Source: Flavobacterium urocaniciphilum
GTDB taxonomy: Bacteria > Bacteroidota > Bacteroidia > Flavobacteriales > Flavobacteriaceae
Reading direction: 5' to 3'
DNA length: 64,000 bases
NCBI RefSeq assembly: GCF_900110615.1
Contig: NZ_FOEI01000006.1
Location: forward strand, 1 to 64,000
The position numbers and the translations under genes are program-made. Below are positions 1 through 9,250 of the stretch, one piece after another. The notes beneath the pieces were generated by a model. It made no database searches. It worked only from the letters and a program-made list of their open reading frames with translations, and was not told the origin of the DNA. The stretch's first letter is position 1, and each line of letters starts with the position of its first letter.

Positions 1-291
1 AATTTATCAGCTGATGTAGTTGTAATTGACTACCCTAAATATTTCACTCCAAATGGAGATGGTATTCATGATACTTGGAATATAATTGGATTATCGGATT
101 ACAATAATGCAGTACTTTACATCTTTGATAGATATGGAAAACTAATCAAACAACTAGATCCATTAGGAATGGGATGGGATGGAACCTACAATGGAAGCCA
201 ATTACCATCAACAGACTACTGGTTTACAGTTGAGTTTACAGAAAACGATCAAAGAAGAACATTCAAATCACACTTCTCATTAAAACGATAA
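1..291 (+). CDS. C-terminal part of a T9SS-exported protein with gliding-motility-associated (CHU_C-like) domain
   Basis: The reading frame is open from base 1 to a TAA at 289-291, so only the last 96 residues are present. They include YPKYFTPNGDGIHDTWNI followed by a short beta-rich segment with an FDRYGKLI motif and a final SLKR, which is the usual form of the gliding-motility-associated C-terminal domain (T9SS type B sorting domain). This domain directs large surface or secreted proteins of Bacteroidota through the type IX secretion system. The N-terminal part lies outside the window, so the function of the full protein cannot be stated. Confidence 0.88.
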   Translation, partial: NLSADVVVIDYPKYFTPNGDGIHDTWNIIGLSDYNNAVLYIFDRYGKLIKQLDPLGMGWDGTYNGSQLPSTDYWFTVEFTENDQRRTFKSHFSLKR

Positions 292-309
292 GTAGAGATA
301 ATAAACAAT

Positions 310-342
310 AAAAAAGGCTGTCAGAAATGACAGCCTTTTTTA
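310..342. terminator. bidirectional intrinsic terminator
   Basis: AAAAAGGCTGTC-AGAAAT-GACAGCCTTTTTT forms a 10-bp stem flanked by an A tract and a T tract. It sits between two convergent genes and can end transcription from both. Confidence 0.85.
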
Positions 343-362
343 TAAAATAAGATTAAAAAAAA

Positions 363-1004
363 TTAATTTAAATCTAACCAATTTTTAAAGTCCCAGAAGT
401 TTAGTGGAGCAACTCCATGGCCTACAGGATATTCTTTATAAGTGATGTTTAAACCTAATTTTTCTAAATAAGGTTGCGTTTTTCTAGCCCATTCTACAGG
501 AATAACTTGGTCTTGTGAACCATGTGATGCAAAGAATTTTATATGATTTATTTCATTTACATCAAAAGAAGAAGGTAAAATTTGCTCGTTCAAATATCCG
601 CTTAATGCTACTACTTTATTGATTTTTTGAGGATATGTAAAAGCCATTCCATAACTTAAAATGGCACCTTGACTAAATCCTATTAATGAAATATTCGACT
701 TGTCTAAAGGTAATTTTTCAGTGATTTCGTCTATAAAATTAGCAATAGTATGAATCGATTCCACAGCTTGTTCGTTGTTCGAAAACTTATTCATATCTGC
801 ATCAAAAGTGATTTCATACCAAGCATGTCCATAAGGCATTAAATCATATGGTGCACGAACTGATATTACATAAACATCTTCTGGTAATTGTGATGCAAAA
901 GAAAACAAATCTTCTTCATTACTTCCATAACCGTGTAATAAAATTAAAGCGCCGTTTTGTTCTTTAATCTCTTTTGGCTCTCTTACCAAATAATATAAAC
1001 TCAT
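363..1004 (-). CDS. alpha/beta-hydrolase, carboxylesterase/phospholipase family
   Basis: A 213-residue cytosolic serine hydrolase of the carboxylesterase/acyl-protein-thioesterase-like family (PF02230 type). Visible are LILLHGYGSNEEDL near residue 22 (oxyanion region), the nucleophile elbow GFSQG near residue 110, an aspartate in SHGSQDQVIP near 165 and the catalytic histidine in YPVGHGV near 195. Length is normal for the family. It is the last gene of a four-gene minus-strand operon that starts at 4494, with a 3-bp gap to the preceding gene. The natural substrate cannot be told from sequence. Confidence 0.85.
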   Translation of the reverse strand: MSLYYLVREPKEIKEQNGALILLHGYGSNEEDLFSFASQLPEDVYVISVRAPYDLMPYGHAWYEITFDADMNKFSNNEQAVESIHTIANFIDEITEKLPLDKSNISLIGFSQGAILSYGMAFTYPQKINKVVALSGYLNEQILPSSFDVNEINHIKFFASHGSQDQVIPVEWARKTQPYLEKLGLNITYKEYPVGHGVAPLNFWDFKNWLDLN

Positions 1005-1007
1005 AAA

Positions 1008-1319
1008 TTATAAATTTTTAAACCAATTTTGAAATTGTTCTCCAACACCTGGAATCAGTTTCATTTCATTACTCAAAACTCCAGAAAAACTTATAATCCA
1101 AAGTATTAAAAATAAAATCCAATAAGTCATTGAAGCGATCCAACTGTCAAAATATCCAATTAAATACCCTCCAATATGAAAGCATAAAAACATTCCTAAC
1201 GTTTGTCTGTTATAGAAGCTTACAAATGGATTCTTCTTTTCGTTATTCATTAGTATAGAAACAATACATCCAATAATTGTAATATGACTTATTATTGAGT
1301 TTACTTTATGTTCTTCCAT
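1008..1319 (-). CDS. small multi-pass membrane protein, DUF4870-like
   Basis: A 103-residue protein with about three hydrophobic segments (roughly residues 8-24, 40-58 and 62-82) and the pattern NPFVSFYNRQTLG, seen in the import-component/DUF4870-type family. The start ATG overlaps the stop of the upstream dihydroorotase-like gene (TAATG), which indicates translational coupling in the operon. Function is unknown. Confidence 0.7.
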   Translation of the reverse strand: MEEHKVNSIISHITIIGCIVSILMNNEKKNPFVSFYNRQTLGMFLCFHIGGYLIGYFDSWIASMTYWILFLILWIISFSGVLSNEMKLIPGVGEQFQNWFKNL

Positions 1320-2569
1320 TAGATTTCAATTTTATTATTATTGATACTTCCGTATACTTTTCCTTTCATTTGTTTTCCAATCATAATTGAATTTTTAGAA
1401 AAAGAAAGAATGTTTTCTTTAGAAAATATATTATTTCCATTCGGATTGAATAAAGTCATTTCAGCTTTATTTCCTTCTAAAATAGAATTGGATTCGATTT
1501 TAAAATAGCTCTTTGCAGAAGTAAATTTATCAACTATGACTTCAGTTGGCAATACGGTTTGTAAAGCTCCAAAAGCACTTTCTAATCCAATCGAACCATA
1601 ATCAGCTAAATCGTATTCTAATTGTTTTTGTTCGATGTTAACAGGACAATGGTCAGATGTAATTACAGAAATTACATTATTCAAAACACCATCAATTAAG
1701 GCTTTTCTATCTTCTTCAGTTCGAAGTGGTGGATAAATCTTTGTGTTCGAATTAAAATCTACCAATTCTTCATCGTTTAAAACCAAATTATTAACCGAAA
1801 CTCCACATGTAATTTGTAAACCTTTTGCTTGTGCTTTCGCTATTAATTCTACCGATTTTTTAGTTGTGATGGTTGGAATATGTAATTTTCCATTTGTATA
1901 TTCTAATAAAGCAATGTTTCTTTCGATTTCCATTTCTTCCGCCATAGCAGGAATTCCTTTCAATCCTAATTTCGTAGAAACTACACCTTCATTCACAAAT
2001 CCTTTTCCTTTAATTTCTTTATTCATCGGTTGAATGAATAAAATTCCATCAAAATTTTCTACATATTGAAAAGCGATTTTCAGCAAATTAGCGTTAGTCA
2101 TCGATTTTTTATAATCTCCAAAAGCCACAGCGCCAGCGTTTTTCATATCGAATAGTTCGGCTAAATCTACGCCTTCACTATTTTTAGTTAAAGAACCAAC
2201 AACGTGTAAATTTGAAACAGAGTTTAGCGCTTTATTTTTCACAAATTGAATCACAGCCTGATTGTCAATTGCTGGATTCGTATTTGAATGTAAGAAAACA
2301 GACGTAAATCCACTTTTTGCTGCAACTTTTAATCCGTTTTCAATGGTTTCCGTAGTCTCAAAACCAGGTTCTCCAAAAACAACCGAAGTGTCTAACCAAC
2401 CTTGTGAAACATGTAAGTTTTCTTTTTCAATGATTTCAAAACCTTCTTGTACAGGTAAATTTTTTCCAATTTTTGAAATAATTCCATCTGTAATTTCAAT
2501 ATCAACTTGTTGATTATGAAATGGATTTTGCTTTTCTAGTATAGTTGTGTTTTTTAGTAAAAGGTTCAT
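1319..2569 (-). CDS. dihydroorotase-like protein, probably non-catalytic
   Basis: A 416-residue amidohydrolase-fold protein of the dihydroorotase family. The start at 2569 (MNLLLKNTTI) was chosen over an upstream extension because it overlaps the previous stop as ATGA. The metal-binding D-x-H-x-H of real dihydroorotases, expected after SQGWLD, reads DTSVVFGEPG here, so both histidines are gone. TSDHCP near residue 310 is still present. A FGDYKK segment stands in the region of the usual carboxylated lysine. This resembles the inactive PyrC-like paralogues known in several bacteria. Role in pyrimidine synthesis is therefore doubtful; a structural or partner role is inferred. Confidence 0.78.
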   Translation of the reverse strand: MNLLLKNTTILEKQNPFHNQQVDIEITDGIISKIGKNLPVQEGFEIIEKENLHVSQGWLDTSVVFGEPGFETTETIENGLKVAAKSGFTSVFLHSNTNPAIDNQAVIQFVKNKALNSVSNLHVVGSLTKNSEGVDLAELFDMKNAGAVAFGDYKKSMTNANLLKIAFQYVENFDGILFIQPMNKEIKGKGFVNEGVVSTKLGLKGIPAMAEEMEIERNIALLEYTNGKLHIPTITTKKSVELIAKAQAKGLQITCGVSVNNLVLNDEELVDFNSNTKIYPPLRTEEDRKALIDGVLNNVISVITSDHCPVNIEQKQLEYDLADYGSIGLESAFGALQTVLPTEVIVDKFTSAKSYFKIESNSILEGNKAEMTLFNPNGNNIFSKENILSFSKNSIMIGKQMKGKVYGSINNNKIEI

Positions 2570-4494
2570 TTTACAAATTTTTGTATTAGTAGTTCTAGTA
2601 TTAAAAAGAGTAGTGTTGCAATGATAAAATATTTCCATACTTCATTACTTGTGCGAGAAGAATGAATGTCAGAATAAAAGGTTGAAACCGAATTAACTTT
2701 CGTACAATTATCGAAATAATCTGAGTTAATTTGAGATAAATCACTTTCTGTTCTTGGATAATTGAAACTGATGTTTTTTAAAGATTCTTTGTCTTTTAAA
2801 ACAGCATAATTACCTGAATTTTCAGGATAATTTCCAAACGTTAATTTGATTTTATTGTTCAATATTTGTTGCATCGGAATAAAACTGTTTTCAGCATTTG
2901 TCACGCTTAAAACATTATCTTTTGCAATCGTTTCGTTGATAATTGTAAAATTGTTATTGCCAATTGTAAAGGCGTTTAACCCAGTTTTGTTATTGTTTTG
3001 TCCCATGTTATAAAACGTTGGAACAATTAAAGGCGAATTTTGAAAGTTCGAATTTTCCTTGTTAATGGAAGTTGAAAAGAAAAATAAATTCCCTAAGCGA
3101 TTCGTAATATTTCCTAAGAAAACACTTTTGTCTTCGTATTGTAAAACGGGTAAATTACTTCCGTTTATGGTAAAAGTCGCATTGGTTTTAGGGTATTGAA
3201 AATTACTTACTTTCTTCTCGAAAACGTTGGTATATATCGGATGATTGAAGCTAATTTGTGTAATTTGTTTTTCTTTTACTACTTTTTCAGATAAAGAATT
3301 GTTACTGAAATTTCTCAAAAACGAATTATAACTGTCAACTGGACTATTTACATCTGGAATAAAAATGATGTTTCCGCCTTTGCTGTAATAGTTTTTCAAC
3401 GTTACCGATAAAGCATTCGGAATATTTGAAACTTCATTTAGAATTATGGCATCTGCATTTTCAATAGAATTGTAATTCAATGTATTCAATTCAGTTGACG
3501 TATAATTGAATTCTTCTGCATTATAAATTCTCGATAGAAATTGATTTTTGTCTGTATTTCCAACAGCAATTACATTTGATTTTTGAGGTTTTGAAATACT
3601 GAAATAAAACGTATTGTCATAACTTAAACTGTTATCTTGAATCGTAACATATCCGTGAAAATCATTTTTTGGAATAGTAAATAAAATCTCTTTTTGTGGC
3701 TTTTCTTTTGAAATGAGTGCTTTTCCAACCAATTTTTTACCATTATACATTGAAATCGGAACATCATTTTCGAAATCTCCATACGATTTAATGCTGATTT
3801 TCAATTCGTAAAACTGATCTAAAACCTGACTGATTTGTACGTTTTCAATGGCAATATTATTCGTTTCATTTGCTTCAACCGTTTGATAATATAGCGAAGA
3901 AGCATCGCTTAAATTGGTCTTTAATTCATCTTTTAGTCCAACCGCATCTGAAATGAATAGAATGTCTTTCGGAAGGCCCGGTTTTTTGGCTTCAATTCTA
4001 GTAATAATCGCAGCAGGATTAAATGGAGTAGAAGAATATTTTAAGTTTTGTAATTCTTTTTGAATGTTTCTGATATTTGTGTCGTAGAAATTTTCATCAT
4101 TGGTAAGAACCGATAATTGTTGCTCTTCTGGTGTGTTTTCTAATAAATCTTGAATGGTTCTTTTTAATAATTCACCACTGTTTCCTTTGGCTTGCATTGA
4201 AAATGAATTATCAATTACCACAATTAATTCATTATTCTTTTTATCAAAATCTTTAGCTTTGAAAAAAGGTTGTGCAAAAGCGAAAATTAAAGCAGCTAAT
4301 AAAAGTAAACGAGTGGCTAACAATAACCATTTTTTGATTGTAGAACTTTTTCGAGTTTGAATTTCAAGTTCTTTTAGCAATTTAACGTTGGTGAATTCTT
4401 GTTTTTTAAATCTTCTCAATTGAAAAAGATGTACCAAAATTGGTATAATCAAGAGAAATAAAAAGTAAAGAATTTCTGGGTTTTTAAATTGCAT
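2566..4494 (-). CDS. BatA-domain membrane protein with von Willebrand A-like region
   Basis: A 642-residue protein. The N-terminus has the aerotolerance-regulator (BatA) signature with a first membrane helix (about residues 8-24), FQLRRFKKQEF, and a second helix near residues 58-80. This is followed by a vWA-like segment (ELIVVIDNSFSMQAKG, a MIDAS-like D-x-S-x-S) and a C-terminal helix (about 620-638). First gene of the operon ending at 363; its stop overlaps the next start by ATGA. Homologues are usually inner-membrane proteins of unknown biochemical role. Confidence 0.85.
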   Translation of the reverse strand: MQFKNPEILYFLFLLIIPILVHLFQLRRFKKQEFTNVKLLKELEIQTRKSSTIKKWLLLATRLLLLAALIFAFAQPFFKAKDFDKKNNELIVVIDNSFSMQAKGNSGELLKRTIQDLLENTPEEQQLSVLTNDENFYDTNIRNIQKELQNLKYSSTPFNPAAIITRIEAKKPGLPKDILFISDAVGLKDELKTNLSDASSLYYQTVEANETNNIAIENVQISQVLDQFYELKISIKSYGDFENDVPISMYNGKKLVGKALISKEKPQKEILFTIPKNDFHGYVTIQDNSLSYDNTFYFSISKPQKSNVIAVGNTDKNQFLSRIYNAEEFNYTSTELNTLNYNSIENADAIILNEVSNIPNALSVTLKNYYSKGGNIIFIPDVNSPVDSYNSFLRNFSNNSLSEKVVKEKQITQISFNHPIYTNVFEKKVSNFQYPKTNATFTINGSNLPVLQYEDKSVFLGNITNRLGNLFFFSTSINKENSNFQNSPLIVPTFYNMGQNNNKTGLNAFTIGNNNFTIINETIAKDNVLSVTNAENSFIPMQQILNNKIKLTFGNYPENSGNYAVLKDKESLKNISFNYPRTESDLSQINSDYFDNCTKVNSVSTFYSDIHSSRTSNEVWKYFIIATLLFLILELLIQKFVK

Positions 4495-4659
4495 TTCTAA
4501 AAAAGATTTGTCAAAAATAAGAAATTTTAAGGAGAAATCAGGAATAGAAATTTTAAATTTAATTTATAAATATTGTCAAACTGTACTTGTTTCTATTTCT
4601 CTTTGAAATTATTTTAGTTGCTGATCTCATTTTTAAGTACGAATCAGCATGACAATTGA

Positions 4660-6003
4660 CTATTTCTTCTTACGTTTTTCTGCTCGTTTTCTTTCAACAG
4701 CTCTGTTTCTTGGAGCGGTTTTTCTTGGTTTTCTTTTACCCGGTCCGCCTAAATTTACCTTTTTGTTTTTGTCTGATTTCTCGTGGAAAGAAGCTCCTTT
4801 TTCAATCGTTTTTTTCTTTGAAGAAACTTTCGGTTTTTTAAATTCTTTTTCGAATTCTAATCGTTTTTCTTCAATTTTAACTTCAGAAGGAATAGCAATT
4901 ACGTCTACTTCTTTCTGCATTAGCATTTCAATTTCTAAGAATTCTTCCTCTTCTTTCGGACTCACCATTGAAATCGCAATACCGTCTTTATCAGCACGAC
5001 CGGTTCTACCAATTCTGTGAATGTATTGTTCTGGAGATTCTGGTAATTGTAAATTAATAACGTGTGTAATATCGGAAATATCCAATCCACGCGCCATAAT
5101 ATCAGTGGTAACTAATCCGCGTAATTCTCCATTTTGGAATAATTCCATGGTATTCAAACGGTAATTTTGCGTTTTATTCGAGTGAATCGCTCCAAATTGA
5201 TCTGGAAAATCTTCTTCTAAATGTTCTAAAACAAAATCAGCTAAACGTTTACTGTTTACAAACAATAAAATTCGACTATACGATTCGTCTAAAAGAAAAT
5301 GCTTTACTAAATTTAATTTCGTTAAGAAATTCGGAGTTTTATATAATCGTTGTTCGATTTTTTCTAATGGTGTTCCGCTTGGCGCTAAAGAAACTTCTTC
5401 AGGAAAATCAAAATATTCATCTAAAATTTCATCCACTTCTTCTGTCATAGTTGCAGAAAAAAGTATGTTTTGTCTTTTCGAACGAATCATTGATAAAATA
5501 GAAGTCAACTGTACTCTAAATCCTAAATTTAGAATCTCATCAAATTCGTCAATAACCAATTTTTGTAATTCGTCAAAACGTAAAACATTATCAAGCGCTA
5601 AGTCCATAACCCTACCCGGTGTTCCTACGATAATATCGGAACCCGCATAAATATCTTTCTTTTGAGTATTGATATTTACACCACCATAAACCGCAATTGA
5701 ACGAACACTCATGTATTTCGTTAGTTTTTCAATTTCTTCATGTACCTGAACTACTAATTCACGTGTAGGAACTAAAATTAAAACTCTTGGAACGTCTAAT
5801 TTTGCAAATTTCCATTGTTTTAAAATAGGTAACAAATAAGCATACGTCTTACCAGTACCAGTTTGAGCAATACCCATAACATCTCTTCCAGACATTACAA
5901 CTGGAAAGGCTTTGGTTTGAATAGGAGTAGGAGTAGTATAGCCTAAATCGTCTATTGCTTTTTGTAAAGAAGTTGGTAAGTTTAAATCTTGAAATGTAAC
6001 CAT
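4660..6003 (-). CDS. DEAD-box-family ATP-dependent RNA helicase
   Basis: A 447-residue RNA helicase. Motifs in order: Q motif TPTPIQTKAFP, Walker A AQTGTGKT, PTRELVVQ, TPGRV, motif II IDEFDE, SAT, then the second RecA domain with IMARGLDI and HRIGRTGR. Motif II reads D-E-F-D instead of D-E-A-D. A lysine/arginine-rich tail of about 60 residues follows, as in RhlE-like enzymes that bind structured RNA. Its likely role is RNA remodelling or ribosome assembly, which is family knowledge. Transcribed alone. Confidence 0.9.
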   Translation of the reverse strand: MVTFQDLNLPTSLQKAIDDLGYTTPTPIQTKAFPVVMSGRDVMGIAQTGTGKTYAYLLPILKQWKFAKLDVPRVLILVPTRELVVQVHEEIEKLTKYMSVRSIAVYGGVNINTQKKDIYAGSDIIVGTPGRVMDLALDNVLRFDELQKLVIDEFDEILNLGFRVQLTSILSMIRSKRQNILFSATMTEEVDEILDEYFDFPEEVSLAPSGTPLEKIEQRLYKTPNFLTKLNLVKHFLLDESYSRILLFVNSKRLADFVLEHLEEDFPDQFGAIHSNKTQNYRLNTMELFQNGELRGLVTTDIMARGLDISDITHVINLQLPESPEQYIHRIGRTGRADKDGIAISMVSPKEEEEFLEIEMLMQKEVDVIAIPSEVKIEEKRLEFEKEFKKPKVSSKKKTIEKGASFHEKSDKNKKVNLGGPGKRKPRKTAPRNRAVERKRAEKRKKK

Positions 6004-6028
6004 TTGTTTGAAAATTTATGCAAAGATA

Positions 6029-6055
6029 GTCATTGCGAACTTGTGAAGCAATCTT
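6029..6055. repeat. dispersed palindromic repeat, copy 1 of 3
   Basis: GTCATTGCGAAC-TTG-TGAAGCAATCT is an imperfect inverted repeat of the GTCATTGCGAG...GAAGCAATC kind. Other copies are at 40598-40623 and inside the purL coding region at 58015-58046. Confidence 0.75.
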
Positions 6056-6276
6056 TTAAGTAGTTAGTTAGTTTTTTGATGGTGACACGGATTTGATATA
6101 TAGAACAAATTTTTGATTTTTTTATTTTTGATTGTCAAATTAAGCGAAGCCGAAGTGCTTTTAATTGAAAAATGATTTTTAAATTGTCATATATCTTGAT
6201 AGCTTTTACCTTTTTCCTTTTACCTTTGTCATTCACTTTTGCCTTTTTACTTTATACTTGGCTTTTAAAATTTACA

Positions 6277-6945
6277 ATGAAACGCGAAATAATCATTACA
6301 GAAGACGGATCAACTTCAATATTTTTACCAGAAATGAATGAAACCTATCATTCTAAATTTGGTGCGATACAAGAAGCGAAACATGTTTTTATTAAAAATG
6401 GATTGGATTTATTTCCGGATAATAGTTCCGTTTCGATATTGGAAATTGGATTTGGAACCGGTTTAAACGCAATTATTACCTTGTTAGAAGCTGAAAATCG
6501 TAATTTAAAAATAGATTATGTTGGTGTAGAAGCTTATCCTGTTTCTAATGAAGAGATGCTTCAATTGAATTATACTCAAACTTTAAATGCTTTTGAAAAA
6601 CAAGCTGACTTTGAAAGGATTCATACTTCAGAATGGGAAAAAGTAGCTGTTATTAATGAAAATTTCAAAATTGAAAAAAGAAAACAGTTTTTTAAAGATA
6701 TTTCAGATCTAAATAAATACGATTTAATCTATTTTGATGCCTTTGGTTTCCCTGTTCAACCTGAATTGTGGAGTGAAGAAATCTTTGAAATCATGTTTAA
6801 ATCGCTTAAAAATAAAGGAATTTTGTCGACTTATGCTTGTAGAACTACTATAAAAAAGGCAATGCAAAAAGTTGGTTTCCAGACCGAAAAGCTTCCAGGC
6901 GCACCTGGTAAAAGAGAAATGTTAAGAGCTTTAAAAAATTTGTAA
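6277..6945 (+). CDS. mnmD: tRNA 5-methylaminomethyl-2-thiouridine methyltransferase (MnmD)
   Basis: A 222-residue SAM-dependent methyltransferase. It has ILEIGFGTGLNAI (SAM-binding motif I) near residue 53, YVGVEAYP, and a late YDLIYFDAFGFPVQPELWS, which is the hallmark of the MnmC methyltransferase domain that completes mnm5s2U34 in tRNA. It stands alone without the FAD oxidase domain, as is usual in Bacteroidota. An upstream in-frame hydrophobic extension from 6172 was rejected: the ATG at 6277 (MKREIIITEDGS) matches the family start. Confidence 0.9.
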   Translation: MKREIIITEDGSTSIFLPEMNETYHSKFGAIQEAKHVFIKNGLDLFPDNSSVSILEIGFGTGLNAIITLLEAENRNLKIDYVGVEAYPVSNEEMLQLNYTQTLNAFEKQADFERIHTSEWEKVAVINENFKIEKRKQFFKDISDLNKYDLIYFDAFGFPVQPELWSEEIFEIMFKSLKNKGILSTYACRTTIKKAMQKVGFQTEKLPGAPGKREMLRALKNL

Positions 6946-7044
6946 AAATTTAACAAAATAAATATAATAATAACATTGATTTTTTCGTTTTTTTTATTAA
7001 ATTTACAACAACGAGTTAGTTATTGTCTATCTAATTTTAAAAGT

Positions 7045-7242
7045 ATGCCCAGACAAATCTTTTTATACACAAAAACAATTTTAGAGCGTGTAAGTTTCGA
7101 TGTGAAATTATTTTGCAAAGAACTTGAGAAAGCATCAAGGGTATTGTTACCCTTTGAACTAGATGAACTAAGAGAATGGTTGCTTAGTTTTACTGAAGAA
7201 AAACCTGAATTAAGGCACTGTATTGTTTACATAGAAAATTAA
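7045..7242 (+). CDS. small conserved protein of unknown function
   Basis: A 65-residue cytosolic protein beginning MPRQIFLYTKTILERVSF and ending ELRHCIVYIEN. An in-frame extension upstream to 6976 looks non-coding, so the ATG at 7045 was preferred. It is reminiscent of short conserved flavobacterial proteins with the same KTILERVSFD...LLPxE pattern. It lies 99 bp after mnmD and is closed by a terminator. No function can be assigned. Confidence 0.7.
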   Translation: MPRQIFLYTKTILERVSFDVKLFCKELEKASRVLLPFELDELREWLLSFTEEKPELRHCIVYIEN

Positions 7243-7248
7243 AGACTA

Positions 7249-7282
7249 ATCCCATTTTGATACTTTCAAAATGGGATTTTTA
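7249..7282 (+). terminator. intrinsic terminator
   Basis: AATCCCATTTTGA-TACT-TTCAAAATGGGATTTTTA gives a stem of about 11 bp followed by T residues, just after the small gene ending at 7242. Confidence 0.8.
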
Positions 7283-7330
7283 GTTTTAGTTATTTAAGTG
7301 TTTGAATACCAATGTTAATTGTAGTGACAA

Positions 7331-8032
7331 TTAAACTTTTACACCAAAAAGATAGCCAACAAATGCAGATAATCCCATAGCAATTGTTCCCCAAATGGTA
7401 ATACGCAATATTGCTTTTGAAATACTTGAACCACCAGTTTTAGCGGAAGTGGCACCAAGTATAATTAGAAAAACAATTGTAAAACCGTATAACCAATATT
7501 CCATTCCTTTTATGGGTGCAAAAAGAATTACCAAAAGTGGTAAAATTCCACCAACGGTAAAAGAAGCTCCAGAGGCTAAAGCGGCTTGTATCGGATTGGC
7601 CTGACTAATTTCATTGATGCCTAATTCGTCTCTAATATGTGCACTTAAAGCATCATGTTCTGTTAATTCAATGGCAACTTGTAATGCAGTTTCTTTCTTT
7701 AATCCACGTTTTTCATAAATTTGAGCTAGTATTTTAAGTTCTTGTTCTGGCATTTCTTCAAGTTCCATTTTTTCTCTTTCAATGTCTGCTTTTTCCGTAT
7801 CGGTTTGTGAACTTACCGAAACGTATTCACCCGCTGCCATGGATAAAGCTCCTGCAACTAATCCTGCAACGGTAGCTAATACAATTGGTTCACGAGAAGA
7901 ACTTGCGGCCGCCACACCAATAGCCAAACTCGAAATAGAGATTATACCATCATTTGCACCAAGTACAGCTGCTCGTAACCAATTACTTCTGTGTATATAA
8001 TGACTGTCGAGATAGTTTTCAATTGTTACCAT
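7331..8032 (-). CDS. VIT1/CCC1-family transporter, putative iron/manganese
   Basis: A 233-residue membrane protein. RSNWLRAAVLGANDGIIS near the N-terminus and AGALSMAAGEYVSVSSQ are diagnostic of the VIT1/CCC1 family. A charged cytosolic loop (about residues 80-140, with EKMELEEMPEQE and ELTEHDALSAH) is the metal-binding region of the plant VIT1 fold. Three further helices follow. The substrate is inferred from the family to be Fe2+ or Mn2+. Monocistronic. Confidence 0.88.
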   Translation of the reverse strand: MVTIENYLDSHYIHRSNWLRAAVLGANDGIISISSLAIGVAAASSSREPIVLATVAGLVAGALSMAAGEYVSVSSQTDTEKADIEREKMELEEMPEQELKILAQIYEKRGLKKETALQVAIELTEHDALSAHIRDELGINEISQANPIQAALASGASFTVGGILPLLVILFAPIKGMEYWLYGFTIVFLIILGATSAKTGGSSISKAILRITIWGTIAMGLSAFVGYLFGVKV

Positions 8033-8174
8033 AGTTTTCTAGTTTGTAAAAAGTATCAATTGCTTTTGAAATGGCATTACATACCTTTTATTTTACACTA
8101 AGTTACTATTTTTCTGAATAAAATTGAAATTATATTTATGAAAAAAGTAAGTTTTCTAAAAATCTATTTTATGC

Positions 8175-9167
8175 TTATTTCAAAATCCAAATAGCGCCAT
8201 TTTTAGTAGTGAATTTTTCTAATTTATCATCAGAAATTAAGTCATTTAAAAACTTCTCACTCTGATTACGAGGAATGTTGGTTAATTCAGAAAACTCATT
8301 TGCTGTTAGAGAATGATATTTAGAAAAAACATTATTCCATGATTTATCATAATTCGTTTTGCTCGCTTTCGGATACAGTTTCAATAAAGCTGATTCAAAT
8401 GTAGTATATGGTTTTGATCCATAAACGTATTCGTTTTGTCCTTTTGTGTTAGTAAAAAACATAGTTGGAAATCCTCTAACTCCTAATTCTCTTCCCAATT
8501 TTAAATCTTGTTCGAAAAGAATTTTAGCATCACCTTCAAAATCAGATTTCAATTTTACGATATCCAAACCAACTTTTTTCCCTGCAGCTTCTATATGTTC
8601 CCATTTTGTGATGTTTTTTTTGTTAAGAAAAACCATTTCTCGAATTTCACGTAAAAATAAAATTGCCTTTTCTTGGTCTTGCATTTGAGCGGCTTTAAAA
8701 GCAATCGAAGGAGGATAAGAAGAGTGTAAAGGATCTTCTAACCAAACATCTCCATCAATAGGCATATCATAATATAAACTCACTTCGTCCCAATGATGTG
8801 CAACATCGGAAGGTTTGCTAATACCACCGCTATTATAACTCCAATCGGGTAATAAACCACCCATTCTGTATTCAATTTCGATTTCCGAACCGTATTCTAA
8901 TTTTAATTTTCTTAATTGTGGTTCGATTCCCCAACAAGAAGAACAAATTGGATCTGTGAAATAAATTATTTTTACAGGTTTCGATTTTGATTTTTCGGAA
9001 ATACTATCGTTTGAAATGGTATTATTGGCAGGCATTTCGCAAATTCCATTTTCAGGATTACACAATAAAGGATTGTTTTGTTCTGGCATATTATTTTGGT
9101 TTTTCGATTGACAATTCGCAAAACTAACTGTCAAAATTAAAATTATTAAGTAGTAAGTAAATTTCAT
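8175..9167 (-). CDS. DsbA-family thioredoxin-fold lipoprotein
   Basis: A 330-residue protein. The ATG at 9167 gives a lipoprotein signal (MKFTYYLIILILTVSFANC), so the mature protein is probably membrane anchored. After a linker of about 45 residues comes a DsbA/FrnE-like domain: IIYFTDPICSSCWGIEP with the redox C-S-S-C, a helical insert, and the cis-proline region GVRGFPTMFF near residue 235. A C-terminal extension of about 70 residues follows. It is divergent from an HxlR regulator with an 83-bp spacer, which suggests thiol or redox-responsive control (inference). Confidence 0.82.
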   Translation of the reverse strand: MKFTYYLIILILTVSFANCQSKNQNNMPEQNNPLLCNPENGICEMPANNTISNDSISEKSKSKPVKIIYFTDPICSSCWGIEPQLRKLKLEYGSEIEIEYRMGGLLPDWSYNSGGISKPSDVAHHWDEVSLYYDMPIDGDVWLEDPLHSSYPPSIAFKAAQMQDQEKAILFLREIREMVFLNKKNITKWEHIEAAGKKVGLDIVKLKSDFEGDAKILFEQDLKLGRELGVRGFPTMFFTNTKGQNEYVYGSKPYTTFESALLKLYPKASKTNYDKSWNNVFSKYHSLTANEFSELTNIPRNQSEKFLNDLISDDKLEKFTTKNGAIWILK

Positions 9168-9198
9168 TTTTATGAGTGAATAGCACACTGTTTGTTAT

Positions 9199-9210
9199 CT
9201 TTGTACAAAG
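9199..9210. promoter_or_regulatory. candidate operator between dsbA-like and hxlR-like genes
   Basis: CTTTGTACAAAG is a perfect 12-bp palindrome in the 83-bp spacer between two divergent genes. It overlaps a TATCTTTG (9196-9203), which fits the Bacteroidota -7 box TAnnTTTG for the rightward gene. Autoregulation by the HxlR protein is inferred. Confidence 0.45.
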
Positions 9211-9250
9211 TTGAGAACTTATTTTAATCTATACAATAAGTCAAAAAAAG

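Noticed and set aside
4649..5020. Plus-strand phenylalanine/serine-rich reading frame
   Set aside because: It is antisense to the lysine-rich tail of the RNA helicase; composition is explained by the complementary codons.
6172..6276. Hydrophobic N-terminal extension of MnmD
   Set aside because: MnmD is a cytosolic tRNA enzyme; the extension is read from an intergenic T-rich stretch and the family start is at 6277.
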